Position numbers and translations under genes: made by a program. A DNA stretch of 64,000 nt from Frondihabitans sucicola (GTDB lineage Bacteria > Actinomycetota > Actinomycetes > Actinomycetales > Microbacteriaceae): NCBI RefSeq assembly GCF_030296615.1, contig NZ_AP027732.1:1984001-2048000 (forward strand), read 5' to 3'. Below are positions 8,955 through 22,959 of the stretch, piece after piece (within the stretch, counting starts at the first letter, position 1; every line of letters begins with the position of its first letter). The notes under the pieces are model-generated. The model was not told where the DNA came from and ran no database searches. It was given only the letters and a program-made list of their open reading frames with translations.

Positions 8955-9806
8955 GTGACGGACGCACCCATCGGAGTCTTCGACTCGGGAGTCGGCGGCC
9001 TGACGGTGTCGCGAGCGATCATCGATCAGCTGCCCCGCGAGTCGATCCTGTACGTCGGTGACACCGAGCACATGCCCTACGGCCCGAAGCCGATCGCCGA
9101 GGTGCGCGAGTATGCGCTGGCGGTCATGGACGACCTCGTCGCCCAGGGCGTCAAACTGCTCGTGATCGCGTGCAACACCGCATCCGCGGCCGTTCTCCGC
9201 GACGCGCGCGAGCGGTACACGGGTCCGCACGGCATTCCCGTGGTCGAGGTGATCCAGCCCGCCGTCCGTGCGGCCATGAAGGCGACCCGCACGAAACGCG
9301 TCGGGGTGATCGGCACCGCCGGCACGGTCAACTCGAGGGCGTACGAAGACGCGTTCGCCGCCGCCCCCGATCTCGCCCTGTTCACGACGGCCTGCCCTCG
9401 CTTCGTCGAGTTCGTCGAGAACGGCGACACGTCGAGCCCCGAGCTGCGCGCGGTCGCCGAGAGGTATCTCGCGCCTCTCCGGGCGGCGCGAATCGACACG
9501 CTCGTGCTCGGCTGCACGCACTATCCGCTGATGTCGGCGGCCATCCAGTACGTCATGGGTCCCGACGTCCGGTTGGTGTCGAGCGCCGAAGAGACGGCGG
9601 CCGACGTCTACTCGACTCTCGTCGCGCACGACCTCGTGCGCGACTCCACGGCGGCTCCCGCCTACGACTTCCAGGCGACGGGATCCGACCAGGCCGGCTT
9701 CGTGCACCTCGCGAAGCGGTTCCTCGGCCCCGAGGTGTCGACCGTGAGCCACCTCGAGACGGGCACCATCGATCTTCCCGCGGGGTTCGCCCGCGGGCCG
9801 CGCTGA
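8955..9806 (+). CDS. murI: Glutamate racemase
   Basis: About 283 residues from GTG 8955, where the family sequence begins ([17 protein letters not shown]). It interconverts L- and D-glutamate for peptidoglycan synthesis in the cytoplasm. Both catalytic cysteines are visible: ACNTASA (about residue 73) and GCTHYPL (about residue 184). An in-frame start at 8886 would add non-conserved residues, so I prefer 8955. It heads a plus-strand run with rph and rdgB, a common actinobacterial order. Confidence 0.95.
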   Translation: MTDAPIGVFDSGVGGLTVSRAIIDQLPRESILYVGDTEHMPYGPKPIAEVREYALAVMDDLVAQGVKLLVIACNTASAAVLRDARERYTGPHGIPVVEVIQPAVRAAMKATRTKRVGVIGTAGTVNSRAYEDAFAAAPDLALFTTACPRFVEFVENGDTSSPELRAVAERYLAPLRAARIDTLVLGCTHYPLMSAAIQYVMGPDVRLVSSAEETAADVYSTLVAHDLVRDSTAAPAYDFQATGSDQAGFVHLAKRFLGPEVSTVSHLETGTIDLPAGFARGPR

Positions 9807-9853
9807 GCACCAGCACCAACGCTAGGCCAGCATCCACGTATGAGGAGAGCCCC

Positions 9854-10588
9854 ATGACGATCCGCGCCGACGGCCGACAGGCCGACGACCTCCGCGAGGT
9901 CACCATCGAGAAGGGCTGGAGCGCTCAGGCCGAGGGCAGCGCCCTGGTCAGCTTCGGCAGCACCAAGGTGCTCTGCACCGCGTCGTTCACGAACGGCGTC
10001 CCCCGCTGGCTGACCGGCAAGGGCAAGGGCTGGGTCACGGCGGAGTACGCCATGCTGCCTCGGGCGACGAACTCCCGGAACGACCGCGAGAGCGTCAAGG
10101 GCAAGATAGGCGGCCGCACCCACGAGATCTCCCGCCTCATCGGCCGAAGCCTTCGCGCCGTCGTCGACATGAAGGCCCTGGGTGAGAACACGATCGTGCT
10201 CGACTGCGACGTCCTCCAGGCCGACGGCGGAACACGGACCGCCGCGATCACGGGAGCCTACGTCGCGCTGGCGCAGGCCATCGAGTGGGGCCGGGAGAAG
10301 AAGTTCATCGGCCAGAAGGCTTCGCCGCTGCTCGACAGCGTCTCGGCGGTGTCGGTGGGCATCATCGACGGAGAACCGATGCTCGACCTGGCATACGTCG
10401 AAGACGTGCGTGCCGAGACCGATATGAACGTCGTCGTGACCGGCGGCGGGAAGTTCGTCGAGGTCCAGGGCACCGCGGAGGGCGCGCCGTTCGACCGTGC
10501 TGAGCTCGACGCGCTTCTCGATCTGGCCCTCGGCGGAGCCGTTGATCTGGCGGCCATCCAGCGGTCCACTCTGGCGGCCTCCAGATGA
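9854..10588 (+). CDS. rph: Ribonuclease PH
   Basis: This 244-residue protein starts at ATG 9854, after a GAGGAG ribosome site. It is the phosphorolytic 3' exoribonuclease that trims tRNA 3' ends. Landmarks are [60 protein letters not shown] and [20 protein letters not shown], which hold the phosphate-binding arginines and the metal-binding aspartate region. Length matches the family. The ATGA overlap with rdgB shows translational coupling. Confidence 0.97.
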   Translation: MTIRADGRQADDLREVTIEKGWSAQAEGSALVSFGSTKVLCTASFTNGVPRWLTGKGKGWVTAEYAMLPRATNSRNDRESVKGKIGGRTHEISRLIGRSLRAVVDMKALGENTIVLDCDVLQADGGTRTAAITGAYVALAQAIEWGREKKFIGQKASPLLDSVSAVSVGIIDGEPMLDLAYVEDVRAETDMNVVVTGGGKFVEVQGTAEGAPFDRAELDALLDLALGGAVDLAAIQRSTLAASR

Positions 10589-11214
10589 CACGGGTCGTTC
10601 TCGCCACGCACAACGCCCACAAGGTCGAAGAGCTCAAGCGAATCCTGGGTGACGCTCTCGAAGGCATCGAGCTGGTCACCTACGACGGGCCGGAGCCGGT
10701 CGAAGACGGCGACACGTTCGAGGCCAACGCCCTGATCAAGGCACGGGCCGCTGCCGAGTTCACCGGGTTGCCGTCGATCGCCGACGACTCCGGCATCGCT
10801 GTCGACGCGCTCGGCGGAGCCCCGGGTATCCACTCGGCGCGCTACGCCGGTACCCGAGACGACGGCGACAACCTGCGCCTGCTGCTCACCAATCTCGGCG
10901 GCGCGACCGATCGTCGCGCGCAGTTCGTCTGTGCTGCGGCTCTCGTCGTGCCGCCACCCGTGGGCGCGGTCGGACCCGACGGGCCGGCGTCGGCCTCCGA
11001 GAGCGAGGAGTCGGTCGAGATCGCCAGCTGGCCGGGCACCGTCCTCGCGGAGCCGGCAGGATCCGGCGGTTTCGGCTACGACCCGATCTTCCGCCCCGCC
11101 GACGCCGACCGCTCGGCAGCCGAGCTCACCGCCGCCGAGAAAGACGCCACGAGCCACCGCTCGCAGGCCTTCCGCGCGCTGGCTCCCCGCATCACGGCGC
11201 TGGCGGGGAGCTAA
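10585..11214 (+). CDS. rdgB: XTP/dITP diphosphatase (RdgB/HAM1 family)
   Basis: This 209-residue protein hydrolyses non-canonical purine triphosphates (XTP, dITP, ITP) to monophosphates, protecting DNA and RNA from their incorporation. Family motifs are [12 protein letters not shown] at the N-terminus, [37 protein letters not shown] and the [10 protein letters not shown] ending. A 20-30 residue acidic insert ([13 protein letters not shown]) sits before the GFGYDPIF motif, somewhat longer than in E. coli RdgB. It overlaps rph by four bases. Confidence 0.95.
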   Translation: MTRVVLATHNAHKVEELKRILGDALEGIELVTYDGPEPVEDGDTFEANALIKARAAAEFTGLPSIADDSGIAVDALGGAPGIHSARYAGTRDDGDNLRLLLTNLGGATDRRAQFVCAAALVVPPPVGAVGPDGPASASESEESVEIASWPGTVLAEPAGSGGFGYDPIFRPADADRSAAELTAAEKDATSHRSQAFRALAPRITALAGS

Positions 11215-11277
11215 GGCGTGCCCCTCACGTCTCCTCCGGCCCATGCGGAGACACAGCCCAGAGCCCGATAGCCACCT

Positions 11278-11327
11278 CGAGAACGCCGTCGGCATCCCTT
11301 CGCGGAGGGATGCCGACGGCGTTCTCG
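11278..11327. terminator. Long perfect hairpin between convergent rdgB and DedA genes
   Basis: A perfect 21-base inverted repeat (arms 11278-11298 and 11307-11327) encloses an 8-base loop. It lies 63 bases after the rdgB stop and just before the end of the opposing DedA gene, so it probably serves as a bidirectional terminator. There is no long T tract, which is common for actinobacterial terminators. Confidence 0.75.
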
Positions 11328-11343
11328 ATTTCGCGGCGACAGG

Positions 11344-12077
11344 CTACGGCTGCGCGGGCGATGACGTGGGCGTGGCGCCCGTCGCCGGCGCCGAAGCCGT
11401 TTCTTGAGGCGTCTCGCCCGAGTCTGACGCGCGCTTGGCCTTGCGGCTGGTGCGCCAGACCTGCAGCAGAGCCGGCACCACCGACACGACGACGGCCGCG
11501 AGAAGGATGAGGTCGATGTAGTTCTCGACGAAGCGGGCGACGGGCGGGATGTGCCCGATGCCGAAGCCGAGCATGGTGATTCCGAAACCCCAGGCGACCG
11601 CGCCGATGGCGTTGTACAGGGAGTACTTGCGGTACTTCATGTGGGCGACGCCGGCGGCGATCGGTGTGAAGGTGCGGACGACCGGGACGAATCGGGCAAG
11701 GATCACCGCGAAGGCGCCGAAGCGGTCGAAGAAGGCGTTCGTGCGCTGGACGTTCTCGGACGAGAAGAGGCCGCTCTCTTTTCGCTCGAAGATGCGTGGC
11801 CCGATCTTGTGCCCGATGAGATAGCCGAGTTCACCGCCGAGGAACGCTGCCAGAGCGATGCAGAGGGCGATGAGCCAGATGGGCAGGCCGAGCCCGTAGC
11901 TGTCTTTGGCGGCGATGACGCCGGCGAGGACGAGGAGAGTGTCACCCGGGAAGATGAAGCCGACGAGCAGACCCGTCTCGGCGAAGATGATCGCGCAGAT
12001 GCCGAGCACGGCCCAGGGCCCGAACGCGTGGATGAGGGCCTCTGGGTCGAGGAAGGGATCGTGGACAGCGGCAGCAT
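11344..12077 (-). CDS. DedA family membrane protein, frame broken at the N-terminus
   Basis: DedA/SNARE-associated family protein of about 244 residues after repair, linked in other bacteria to polyprenyl-phosphate or phospholipid translocation. Motifs visible are FAETGLLVGFIFPGDTLL, GGELGYLIGHKIG, FGAFAVILARFVPVVRTFTP and AAGVAHM. The longest frame begins only at GTG 12009, mid-domain. Upstream codons in that frame read DPFLDPEALIHAFGPWA, which looks like genuine DedA sequence, yet the frame has no start codon. An ATG at 12077 with an AGGAGAA ribosome site lies in another frame; one extra base just after it joins the two. I therefore take 12077 as the start. Confidence 0.82.
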
Positions 12078-12257
12078 GGGAGGTTCTCCTGTGATCGATT
12101 CGCAGCTGTCGAGAAGAAAGCCTGGGATCGAATTCAGCTTAACGGAGGGAACCCGCCCGTGGGCTGGGCCTTCGCAGGTCGAGACCCAGGTGCTACGCCC
12201 GGTCAGCCTGCAGGATGAAGCGCTCCGTCGTAGGCTGCTGCCGACGAGGGGGTCAGG

Positions 12258-12953
12258 ATGCAGGACGAACAGGATCCAGGAGCGAGGGACGCCGCGCGGC
12301 GTCGGCTGGTCGAGCGGGCTTTCGCCCCCGACGCGACACCGAGCGACCGTCAGGCGCTGGCGGAGTTCGACCGTGCCTCGCCGACCTCGGCGGCTCGACC
12401 GGCGGACGTGGCCGACGCCCCGGGTGTCGAGCCCGGTCCCGTGGACGACGAGCAGGCCCCTGAACGAGAGAGACGACGCCGGCGACGCACGATCCTCGTC
12501 GCCGTGGGCGCGGCCGCACTCTGCGGCGTCGGGGGACTCGCCGCGGGCCTGTCCGTCTCCGGCCGGCCGGAGGCCGCAGCGCCGCCGGCCGACTCGAACC
12601 TCACCTCGGTCGAGAAGGTGCTGCCGGCGTTCGTCGCGCCCGATTTCAGCGGCCAGCAGATCGCGGTCGACATCCCGTCCGGCCCGATCCCGTCCAACCT
12701 GGTGCGGTCGTCCTTCCGGAGTGCCGGGTTGAGTGACAACGATTCCTCGCCGGGAGATGAGCTGCAGGTCTACGTGGCGAAGGACACCACCAACTACGAC
12801 TGCCTCGTCGTCGTGCACACGGGTCAACTGTCGTCGGTCTGCGTCTCCGGCAGGTATTTTCCCGCCAGCGGCCTGACCCTCGCCTGGAACGCCGAGAAGG
12901 GAACGGACATCGTCTCGTGGCTTCCCGACGGGACGATGAGCCTGTCGAACTGA
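12258..12953 (+). CDS. Hypothetical single-span membrane protein
   Basis: This 231-residue protein has an acidic, disordered cytoplasmic part (residues 1-70), an arginine cluster ERERRRRRRTI, one membrane segment (VAVGAAALCGVGGLAAGLSV, about residues 79-100) and an extracytoplasmic domain with two cysteines (DCLVVV, SSVCVSGRYF) that could pair. The layout resembles membrane-anchored extracytoplasmic proteins of actinobacteria, but I recognise no family. It runs towards the tRNA gene. Confidence 0.6.
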   Translation: MQDEQDPGARDAARRRLVERAFAPDATPSDRQALAEFDRASPTSAARPADVADAPGVEPGPVDDEQAPERERRRRRRTILVAVGAAALCGVGGLAAGLSVSGRPEAAAPPADSNLTSVEKVLPAFVAPDFSGQQIAVDIPSGPIPSNLVRSSFRSAGLSDNDSSPGDELQVYVAKDTTNYDCLVVVHTGQLSSVCVSGRYFPASGLTLAWNAEKGTDIVSWLPDGTMSLSN

Positions 12954-12962
12954 CCGGCCCCC

Positions 12963-13047
12963 TGGTGCGGGAGAAGGGACTTGAACCCTCACGCTCGAAA
13001 GCACAGGAACCTAAATCCTGCGTGTCTGCCAATTTCACCACTCCCGC
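12963..13047 (-). tRNA. tRNA-Leu (anticodon UAG)
   Basis: Read on the minus strand, the gene folds as a class II tRNA. The acceptor stem GCGGGAG pairs with CTCCCGC, the D arm contains TGGTGAAATTGGCAGACA, and the anticodon stem CAGGA/TCCTG holds loop TTTAGGT with anticodon TAG (leucine, CUA codons). There is a long variable arm, and the T arm contains GGTTCAAGTCC. The CCA end is encoded (12963-12965). The length of 85 bases including CCA fits tRNA-Leu. Confidence 0.97.
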
Positions 13048-13082
13048 GGCCTGGACAGTTTAGCCAGCCGTGATCCTGCGCT

Positions 13083-14342
13083 CTATCGCTTCAGGTGCGG
13101 CTGGTGGGGCGAGTAGCGCGGTACGTACCTGAGCAGGATCCCGGCGCCGACGAAACCGAGGACACCCATGACTCCCGAGGCGAGGGAGATCGACACGACG
13201 GCGGTGATGCCGGCGATGAGCAGTGGCGCGGCGGCGCTGCCGAAGTCGCCGGTGAAGCGCCAGGCCCCGAGGAACGGCGCCGGGTTCGCCTTGTCGGCGA
13301 GATCGGCGCCCAGGGTCATCAGGATGCCCGAGCCGATCCCGTTCGCGACCGACATGAACATCGCGACGCCGATGAACCAGGTGACGTTGTGTGGCAGCGC
13401 GTGCGTGAACGACAGGACGAGGTACGAGATGCCGAGCCCCACCATGCAGGGCATGGCGCTCCACATCCGGCCCCAGCGATCCATGATCTGGCCGCTCGTG
13501 TAGAAGAGGCCGAAGTCGATCGCGCCCGCGATTCCGATGATCAGAGCCGTCTGTGACGAACCGACGCCGATCGACACGGCCCAGAGCGGCAGGATCACCT
13601 GACGGCCCGCTCGCATGGCGCCGATGAGGGCCGCCCCGCTGCCGAGCTTCACCAGGACGCCGCGGTACTTCCAGAGCGTCGGGAAGAGGCCGTGCGCCTC
13701 GTCGGCCACCTCCGACTCTCCCGCGGAGCGGGGAGCCGTCGGATGCGTCACCGATCGCGACTGCCCGGCGCCGGGGTCCTTCAGAAAGATGAGGACGGCC
13801 GCCGCCGCGAGGCAGCCCGCGATGTGGATCCAGAAGGCCGACTGGACGGACCCCGTCAGGTGGATCAGGCCGGCGGACAGGAAGGGACCCACGAAGTAGC
13901 CGAACCGGAAGACGCCGCCGAGGCTCGACAGGGCCCTGGCGCGGATCTCCGGCGGGACGAACGAGGTCATGTACGCGTGCCTGGCGAGAGCGAAGACCGC
14001 CGTCGAGAGTCCGATGAGGAACACGCCGAGTGCCAGGATCCATACGTTGGGTGCCGCGACGCTCACCAGGAGGCCGACGACGCTGACGAGCGCCGCCCCG
14101 ATCATGGCCGGGCGCTCGCCGACGCGGGAGACCAGCCAGCCGCTCGGGATGTCGCCGAACAGCTCGCCGACGAGGATCAACGAGGCGACGAACGCGGAGA
14201 TCGCGAGAGAGGCACCCAGGTTGTCGCTGGCGACCGGGATGATCGGAATGATCGCGCCCTCGCCGATCGCGAAGAGAGCGGCGGGCAGGAACGCGGAGAG
14301 TGCGACGGACCGCATCGAGAAGGAGGCGGCGGGGGAGCTCAT
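13083..14342 (-). CDS. MFS transporter
   Basis: This 419-residue protein has about twelve membrane segments in two six-helix halves separated by a charged loop near residues 200-225. Motif A-like sequence occurs as GDIPSGWLVSRVGERP after the second segment, and the equivalent YTSGQIMDRWGRM in the second half. It resembles major-facilitator drug or metabolite exporters; no substrate can be read. The gene ends 36 bases from the tRNA-Leu gene and is divergent from mnmA. Confidence 0.88.
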   Translation of the reverse strand: MSSPAASFSMRSVALSAFLPAALFAIGEGAIIPIIPVASDNLGASLAISAFVASLILVGELFGDIPSGWLVSRVGERPAMIGAALVSVVGLLVSVAAPNVWILALGVFLIGLSTAVFALARHAYMTSFVPPEIRARALSSLGGVFRFGYFVGPFLSAGLIHLTGSVQSAFWIHIAGCLAAAAVLIFLKDPGAGQSRSVTHPTAPRSAGESEVADEAHGLFPTLWKYRGVLVKLGSGAALIGAMRAGRQVILPLWAVSIGVGSSQTALIIGIAGAIDFGLFYTSGQIMDRWGRMWSAMPCMVGLGISYLVLSFTHALPHNVTWFIGVAMFMSVANGIGSGILMTLGADLADKANPAPFLGAWRFTGDFGSAAAPLLIAGITAVVSISLASGVMGVLGFVGAGILLRYVPRYSPHQPHLKR

Positions 14343-14380
14343 CAGTTCGAGCCTAAACCTCGGCGCTTACACTGGTGGAC

Positions 14381-17838
<3,458 letters not shown>

Positions 17839-17968
17839 GGGGACACTCCCGCAAGAAATCGGCCTCAGGCTGGTCAACAGGACAAACGCTTCCCTAAACT
17901 GTGTGCTAGCGCATCGATCTCGTCTGTAGGGGTACGGGATACGGGTGCGCTAGTAGGGGAACCCCGAC

Positions 17969-19464
17969 GTGCTGTTAATTGCCGCAGCCATCCTGTATTC
18001 CTCGGTTCACGTGCTTGGCGTGGCCGGGACGCCCGCCGTGCCCGCGCACGTGGCCTCCGAAGTGACGACGTCCTCGGCTCCTTCGGCGATCTCGCAACCG
18101 GTCGCCATCCCGTCCCTGTCCGCCCCTGTCGAGGGCGACCCCGGCTCGTCTCCCGCGCTGACGGCGTGCGGCGCCTCGCGCGGCAGGGCCACGGCTCTCA
18201 CCGGGACGGGGCGCGTCCGCGCCGCCGACTGCCTCGCCGAGCTCGCCGACGTCGGCACCGGCCCTCTCGCGCGTTTCGCCGATTCGTTCGACACCGACGA
18301 CGCCTCCGCCGTGACCTTCGCGACCTCGCTGGGGGAGCGGGGCTCCGCAGCGGAGACCCGCGCCTGGTGGACAAGCCTCTCCGAGGAGCGGCGGACGGCG
18401 TTGACCAGGCTGATGCCGTCGGTGGTCGGTAACCTCGAGGGGGTCCCGTACCAGGATCGCGACATCGCCAACCGGATCACCCTCGCGACGACGATCGCAG
18501 CTCTCGAGAAGCAGGCCGACGAGCACGGTTCCGGGATCGTCGGGGTCGATGTCGACGCTCGGCGGCTCACCATGCTCCAGCAGGTCGAGATCGCCCTCGA
18601 CCGCGGGCGAGAGGAGACGACGCGCGCCGCAGTCTCCTGTCGCTCGACACCGTGTTCCCGGGCAAGGCCGCGGTCTCCGTCGGCGACGTCGACACCGCCG
18701 ACAACGTGACGATGATGGTTCCCGGGATGCTCTACACGGTCTCGAACCAGATCACCTGGTGGACCGACCGGGCGGCCGATCTTCACTCGGAACAGGACTT
18801 CTGGTCGAACACCCTCGCCACCGACGCCACGACCCGATCGGCGTCCAACGCCACGATCGCCTGGATGGGCTACCGCACTCCCGACCTCACCAACGTCCTC
18901 GGGCTCTCGCTGGCGAAGGTCGGCGCCGTTCACCTCGAGGACGCCGTCCAGGGGCTGGCGGCGGCACGCATCGGCACCGAGCCGCACGTCACGCTCATCG
19001 CCCACTCGTACGGCTCCACGACCGCGACGATCGCGCTGACCTCCGGAAAGATCCACGTCGACTCGTTCGTCGTGCTCGGCTCGCCGGGCAGCGTCGTCTC
19101 CAAGGCGAACAAACTCGCCGTCACGCGTGGCAACGTCTTCGCCGCGGCGGCCGCGCTCGACCCGGTCGCGGGCAGCGGGGTCTTCGGGGCCGATCCCGGC
19201 TCGACGCTCTTCGGCGCGACGCTGCTCAACGTCGGCGGCGGCACCGATCCCTACACCGAACAGCACCTCTCCGCCGTTCTCACGCACAACCGGTACTTCA
19301 CGCCCGGCAGTCGGTCGATGCGCAACCTCGCGCTGATCGGGATCGGACGCGCGTCGCTCGCGGGCGGACGGGTTCCCCAGCCGGACACGCCCCAGCTGGC
19401 GAACCAACCGAGCCTGGCCTTCGTACGGCCTCAGGACGTCTACCGCGAGTCGCTGAGCGCCTGA
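17969..19464 (+). CDS. Secreted or membrane-anchored alpha/beta hydrolase (DUF1023), frame broken
   Basis: About 498 residues after repair. GTG 17969 starts a hydrophobic leader (LLIAAAILYSSVHVLGVAG); a TAG stop just upstream rules out a longer start. The first frame carries a helical region (AWWTSLSEERRTALTRLMPS, typical of DUF1023) to about position 18615. The second frame carries the hydrolase core: MMVPGML, the nucleophile elbow LIAHSYGSTT and VLGSPGS. One extra base in the GG at 18613-18614 joins them (DRGREGDDARRSLLSLDTVF). The substrate is unknown; members are exported lipase/esterase-like proteins. I regard the break as sequence error. Confidence 0.82.
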
Positions 19465-19603
19465 GCGGGTGCCGCAGGATCGGCTGTCGAACCGGCGCGA
19501 TCCTGCCCGGGTTCTCCCCAGGTCTGGGAGCGCCCGGCCCGAGCACAGGCAGCACCCGAATAGACTCTCGGGGTACCCCCGACAGAACACGTGACGGAGC
19601 AGC

Positions 19604-19903
19604 ATGTCTGAAATCACGCGCGAGCAGGTGGAGCACCTCGCCGGTCTCGCCCGCATCGCTCTCACCCCCGACGAGATCGACAAGCTCACCGGTGAGCTGG
19701 GCCACATCGTCGACAGCATCGCGAAGGTCACCGAGGCCGTCTCGGCCGACGTCCCTGCGACGAGTCACCCGATCCCGCTGGCGAACGTGTTCCGCGACGA
19801 CGTCGTCGGCGAGACGCTGACCCAGGAGCAGGCCCTGAGGGGCGCCCCCGAGCACGACGGAACCCGCTTCAAGGTGAGCGCGATCCTGGGAGAAGAGCAG
19901 TGA
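19604..19903 (+). CDS. gatC: Asp/Glu-tRNA amidotransferase subunit C
   Basis: This 99-residue subunit stabilises GatA in the GatCAB complex, which converts Glu-tRNA(Gln) and Asp-tRNA(Asn) to Gln-tRNA and Asn-tRNA. Family features are [19 protein letters not shown], the [15 protein letters not shown] helix, the belt region PLANVFRDD and the [11 protein letters not shown] ending. The ATG at 19604 follows a GGAGCAGC ribosome site. It overlaps gatA by four bases (GTGA). Confidence 0.97.
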   Translation: MSEITREQVEHLAGLARIALTPDEIDKLTGELGHIVDSIAKVTEAVSADVPATSHPIPLANVFRDDVVGETLTQEQALRGAPEHDGTRFKVSAILGEEQ

Positions 19904-21443
19904 GCGACGATCTGATCCACCTGTCCGCAGCCGACTTGTCGGCGAAGCTCGCCTCGGGCGAGGTCTCCGCCGTCGAGGCGACGAAGGGCCACCTCGACCG
20001 GATCGCCGGCGTCGACGGCGACGTGCACGCGTTCCTGCACGTCAACGCCGCGGCCCTCGAGACCGCCGCGTCGATCGACGCGAGGCGAGCCGCGGGCGAC
20101 GAGCTGGGCCCGCTCGCCGGCGTCCCCATCGCCATCAAAGACGTCCTCTGCACGATCGACATGCCGTCGACGTCGGGGTCCAAGATCCTCGAGGGCTGGG
20201 TGCCGCCCTACGACGCCACCGTCGTCGCGAAGCTTCGCGCGGCCGGGCTCGTCCCCCTGGGCAAGACCAACATGGACGAGTTCGCGATGGGCTCCTCGAC
20301 CGAGTTCTCCGCCTTCGGCCCGACTCACAACCCCTGGAACCTCGACCGCATCCCCGGCGGGTCCGGCGGAGGCTCCGCTGCGGCCGTCGCGGCCTTCGAG
20401 GCGCCGCTCGCCCTCGGCAGCGACACCGGTGGGTCGATCCGCCAGCCCGGTGCCGTCACCGGCACGGTCGGGGTCAAGCCGACCTACGGCTCCGTCAGCC
20501 GCTACGGTGCCATCGCCCTTGCCTCCAGCCTCGACCAGGTCGGCCCGGTCAGCCGCACCGTGCTCGACGCCGGCCTGCTGCACGACGTCATCAAGGGCCA
20601 CGACAAGCGCGACTCCACCTCTCTGGCCGATGAGTGGCCGTCCTTCGCCGACGCCGCGCGCCGAGGCCTCGCTCCCGGGTCGCTGCACGGTGTCAAGGTC
20701 GGCATCGTCAAAGAGCTGAACGGCGACGGCTTCCAGTCGGGCGTCAAGCAGCGATTCTCCGAGGCTGTCGCCCTGCTGACCGGTGCCGGTGCCGAGATCG
20801 TCGAGGTCTCCGCTCCGAGCTTCGAGTACGCGATCAGCGCCTATTACCTGATCCTGCCCGCCGAAGCCTCGTCCAACCTCGCGAAGTTCGACTCCGTGCG
20901 CTTCGGGCTGCGGGTCAACCCCGAGGGGGCGGCACGGTCGAGCAGGTCATGGCGGCCACTCGCGAGCAGGGCTTCGGCCCCGAGGTCAAGCGCCGGATCA
21001 TCCTCGGCACCTACGCGCTGAGCGCCGGCTACTACGACGCCTACTACGGCAGCGCGCAGAAGGTCCGCACCCTGGTGCAGCGCGACTTCGCCCGCTTGTT
21101 CGACGAGGTCGACGTTCTCATCTCACCGTCGGCGCCTACCACGGCGTTCCCGATCGGCGAGAAGATCGACGACCCGTTGGCCATGTACCTCAACGATCTG
21201 ACCACCATTCCGGCGAACCTCGCCGGTATCCCCGGCATCTCGATCCCGATGGGACTGGCCGAGGAGGACGGTCTCCCGACCGGCATCCAGCTGATGGCTC
21301 CGGCCCGGGCAGACGAGCGCCTCTACACCTACGGCGCCGCGCTCGAGCAGCTCTTCGAACAGGGCTGGGGTCACACGCTCATCTCGCGGGCGCCGAGTCT
21401 CAGCGTCTCCGAACAGTCCGCCGCAACCGAGGGAGTCGTCTGA
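19900..21443 (+). CDS. gatA: Asp/Glu-tRNA amidotransferase subunit A, frame broken
   Basis: The amidase subunit releases ammonia from glutamine. The Ser-cisSer-Lys triad is visible: VPIAIKD (K80), GGSGGGSA (S155) and [11 protein letters not shown] (S179). The frame fails after LRVNPEG; the other frame then continues exactly as expected ([53 protein letters not shown]) to the stop at 21443. Adding one G to the G5 run at 20925-20929 restores a 514-residue protein. The complex is essential in actinobacteria that lack GlnRS, so a true break is very unlikely. Confidence 0.95.
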
Positions 21444-22943
21444 TGGCCGCCCGCCCAGAACTGATGGACTACGACAAGGCGCTCGAGCTGTTCGAGCCCG
21501 TCGTCGGCTTCGAGGTCCACGTCGAGCTGTCGACCAAGACCAAGATGTTCTCCGACGCCCCGAACGAGTTCGGGGCGAGCCCAACACGAACATCACGCCC
21601 GTCGACCTCGGTCTGCCGGGGTCGCTCCCCGTCGTCAACGGGCAGGCCGTGAAGTACGCGATCAGCCTGGGGCTCGCCCTCGGCTGCTCCATCGCTCCGT
21701 CGTCGCGTTTCGCGCGCAAGAACTACTTCTACCCCGACCTGGCGAAGAACTACCAGATCAGCCAGTCCGACGAGCCGATCGCCTTCGAAGGCAGCGTCGA
21801 GGTCGAACTGCCGAACGGCGACACGTTCACCGTGCCCGTCGAACGCGCGCACATGGAGGAAGACGCCGGAAAACTCACGCACGTCGGAGGCTCGACCGGC
21901 CGCATCCAGGGCGCTGAGTACTCCCTGGTCGATTACAACCGTGCCGGTGTTCCCCTGGTCGAGATCGTGACCCACCCGATCATCGGCGCCGAAGCGCTGG
22001 CGCCCGAGCTCGGAGCCGCCTACGTCGAGACGATCCGCGACATCGTGCGCGGCCTCGGCATCAGCGAGGCGCGGATGGAGCGCGGCAACCTCCGCTGCGA
22101 CGCCAACATCTCCCTGCGCCCCCGCGGCCAGGAGAAACTCGGCACCCGCACCGAGACGAAGAACGTCAACTCCTTCCGCGCGGTCGAGCGGGCCATCCGC
22201 TACGAGATCCAGCGGCAGGCGGCGATCCTCGCCAAGGGGGAACGATCACTCAGGAGACGCGGCACTGGCACGAAGACACCGGCCGCACGTCGGCCGGGCG
22301 TCCGAAGAGCGACGCCGACGACTACCGCTACTTCCCCGAGCCCGACCTGTTGCCCGTCCAGCCGTCGCTCGAGCTGATCGACGAGCTCCGGGCCGCTCTG
22401 CCCGAGTCGCCGGCCGTCATGCGTCGCCGTCTCAAGGGCGAGTGGGGCTTCACCGACCTCGAGTTCCAGGACGTCAAGAACGCGGGTCTCCTCGGCGAGA
22501 TCGTCGAGACCGTGAAGGCCGGATCGACGCCGCAGGCCGCTCGCAAGTGGTGGACCGGCGAGATCGCGCGCCTCGCCAACGTTGCCGACGTCGACGCCTC
22601 GTCGCTCGTCACTCCCGGTCAGGTCGCCGAGCTCATCGCGCTGATCGACTCCGGAGAGCTGACGGACCGGCTTGCGCGTCAGGTCCTCGAGGGGGTCATC
22701 GCCGACGAGGGAACGCCCGCCGAGGTCGTCGAGAAGCGCGGCCTGAAGGTGGTCTCCGACGACGGTGCGCTCATCGCGGCCATCGACGAGGCCCTCGCCC
22801 AGCAACCCGACGTCCTCGAGAAGATCCGCGACGGCAAGGTCCAGGCCGCCGGTGCGGTCATCGGCGCCGTCATGAAGGCCATGAAGGGTCAGGCCGACGC
22901 GGCTCGAGTGCGCGAGCTGGTCCTCGAGCGAGCGCAGGCCTGA
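21443..22943 (+). CDS. gatB: Asp/Glu-tRNA amidotransferase subunit B, frame broken twice
   Basis: The tRNA-binding kinase subunit phosphorylates the misacylated tRNA. Three frames carry it: [17 protein letters not shown] to position ~21575; then [44 protein letters not shown] and [13 protein letters not shown] to ~22236; then [12 protein letters not shown] and the helical YqeY-like tail to 22943. The breaks fall at GGGGCGAGCCC (21572-21581) and at the G5 run 22236-22240. Two added bases give about 500 residues, the normal length, and the total is 1 modulo 3 as two losses predict. It overlaps gatA by one base. Confidence 0.95.
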
Positions 22944-22959
22944 TCTGGGTTCCGGCACC

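Noticed and set aside
19900..22943. gatA and gatB as pseudogenes
   Set aside because: The complex is essential in most actinobacteria; all conserved segments are present in neighbouring frames and base additions at short G runs repair both genes.
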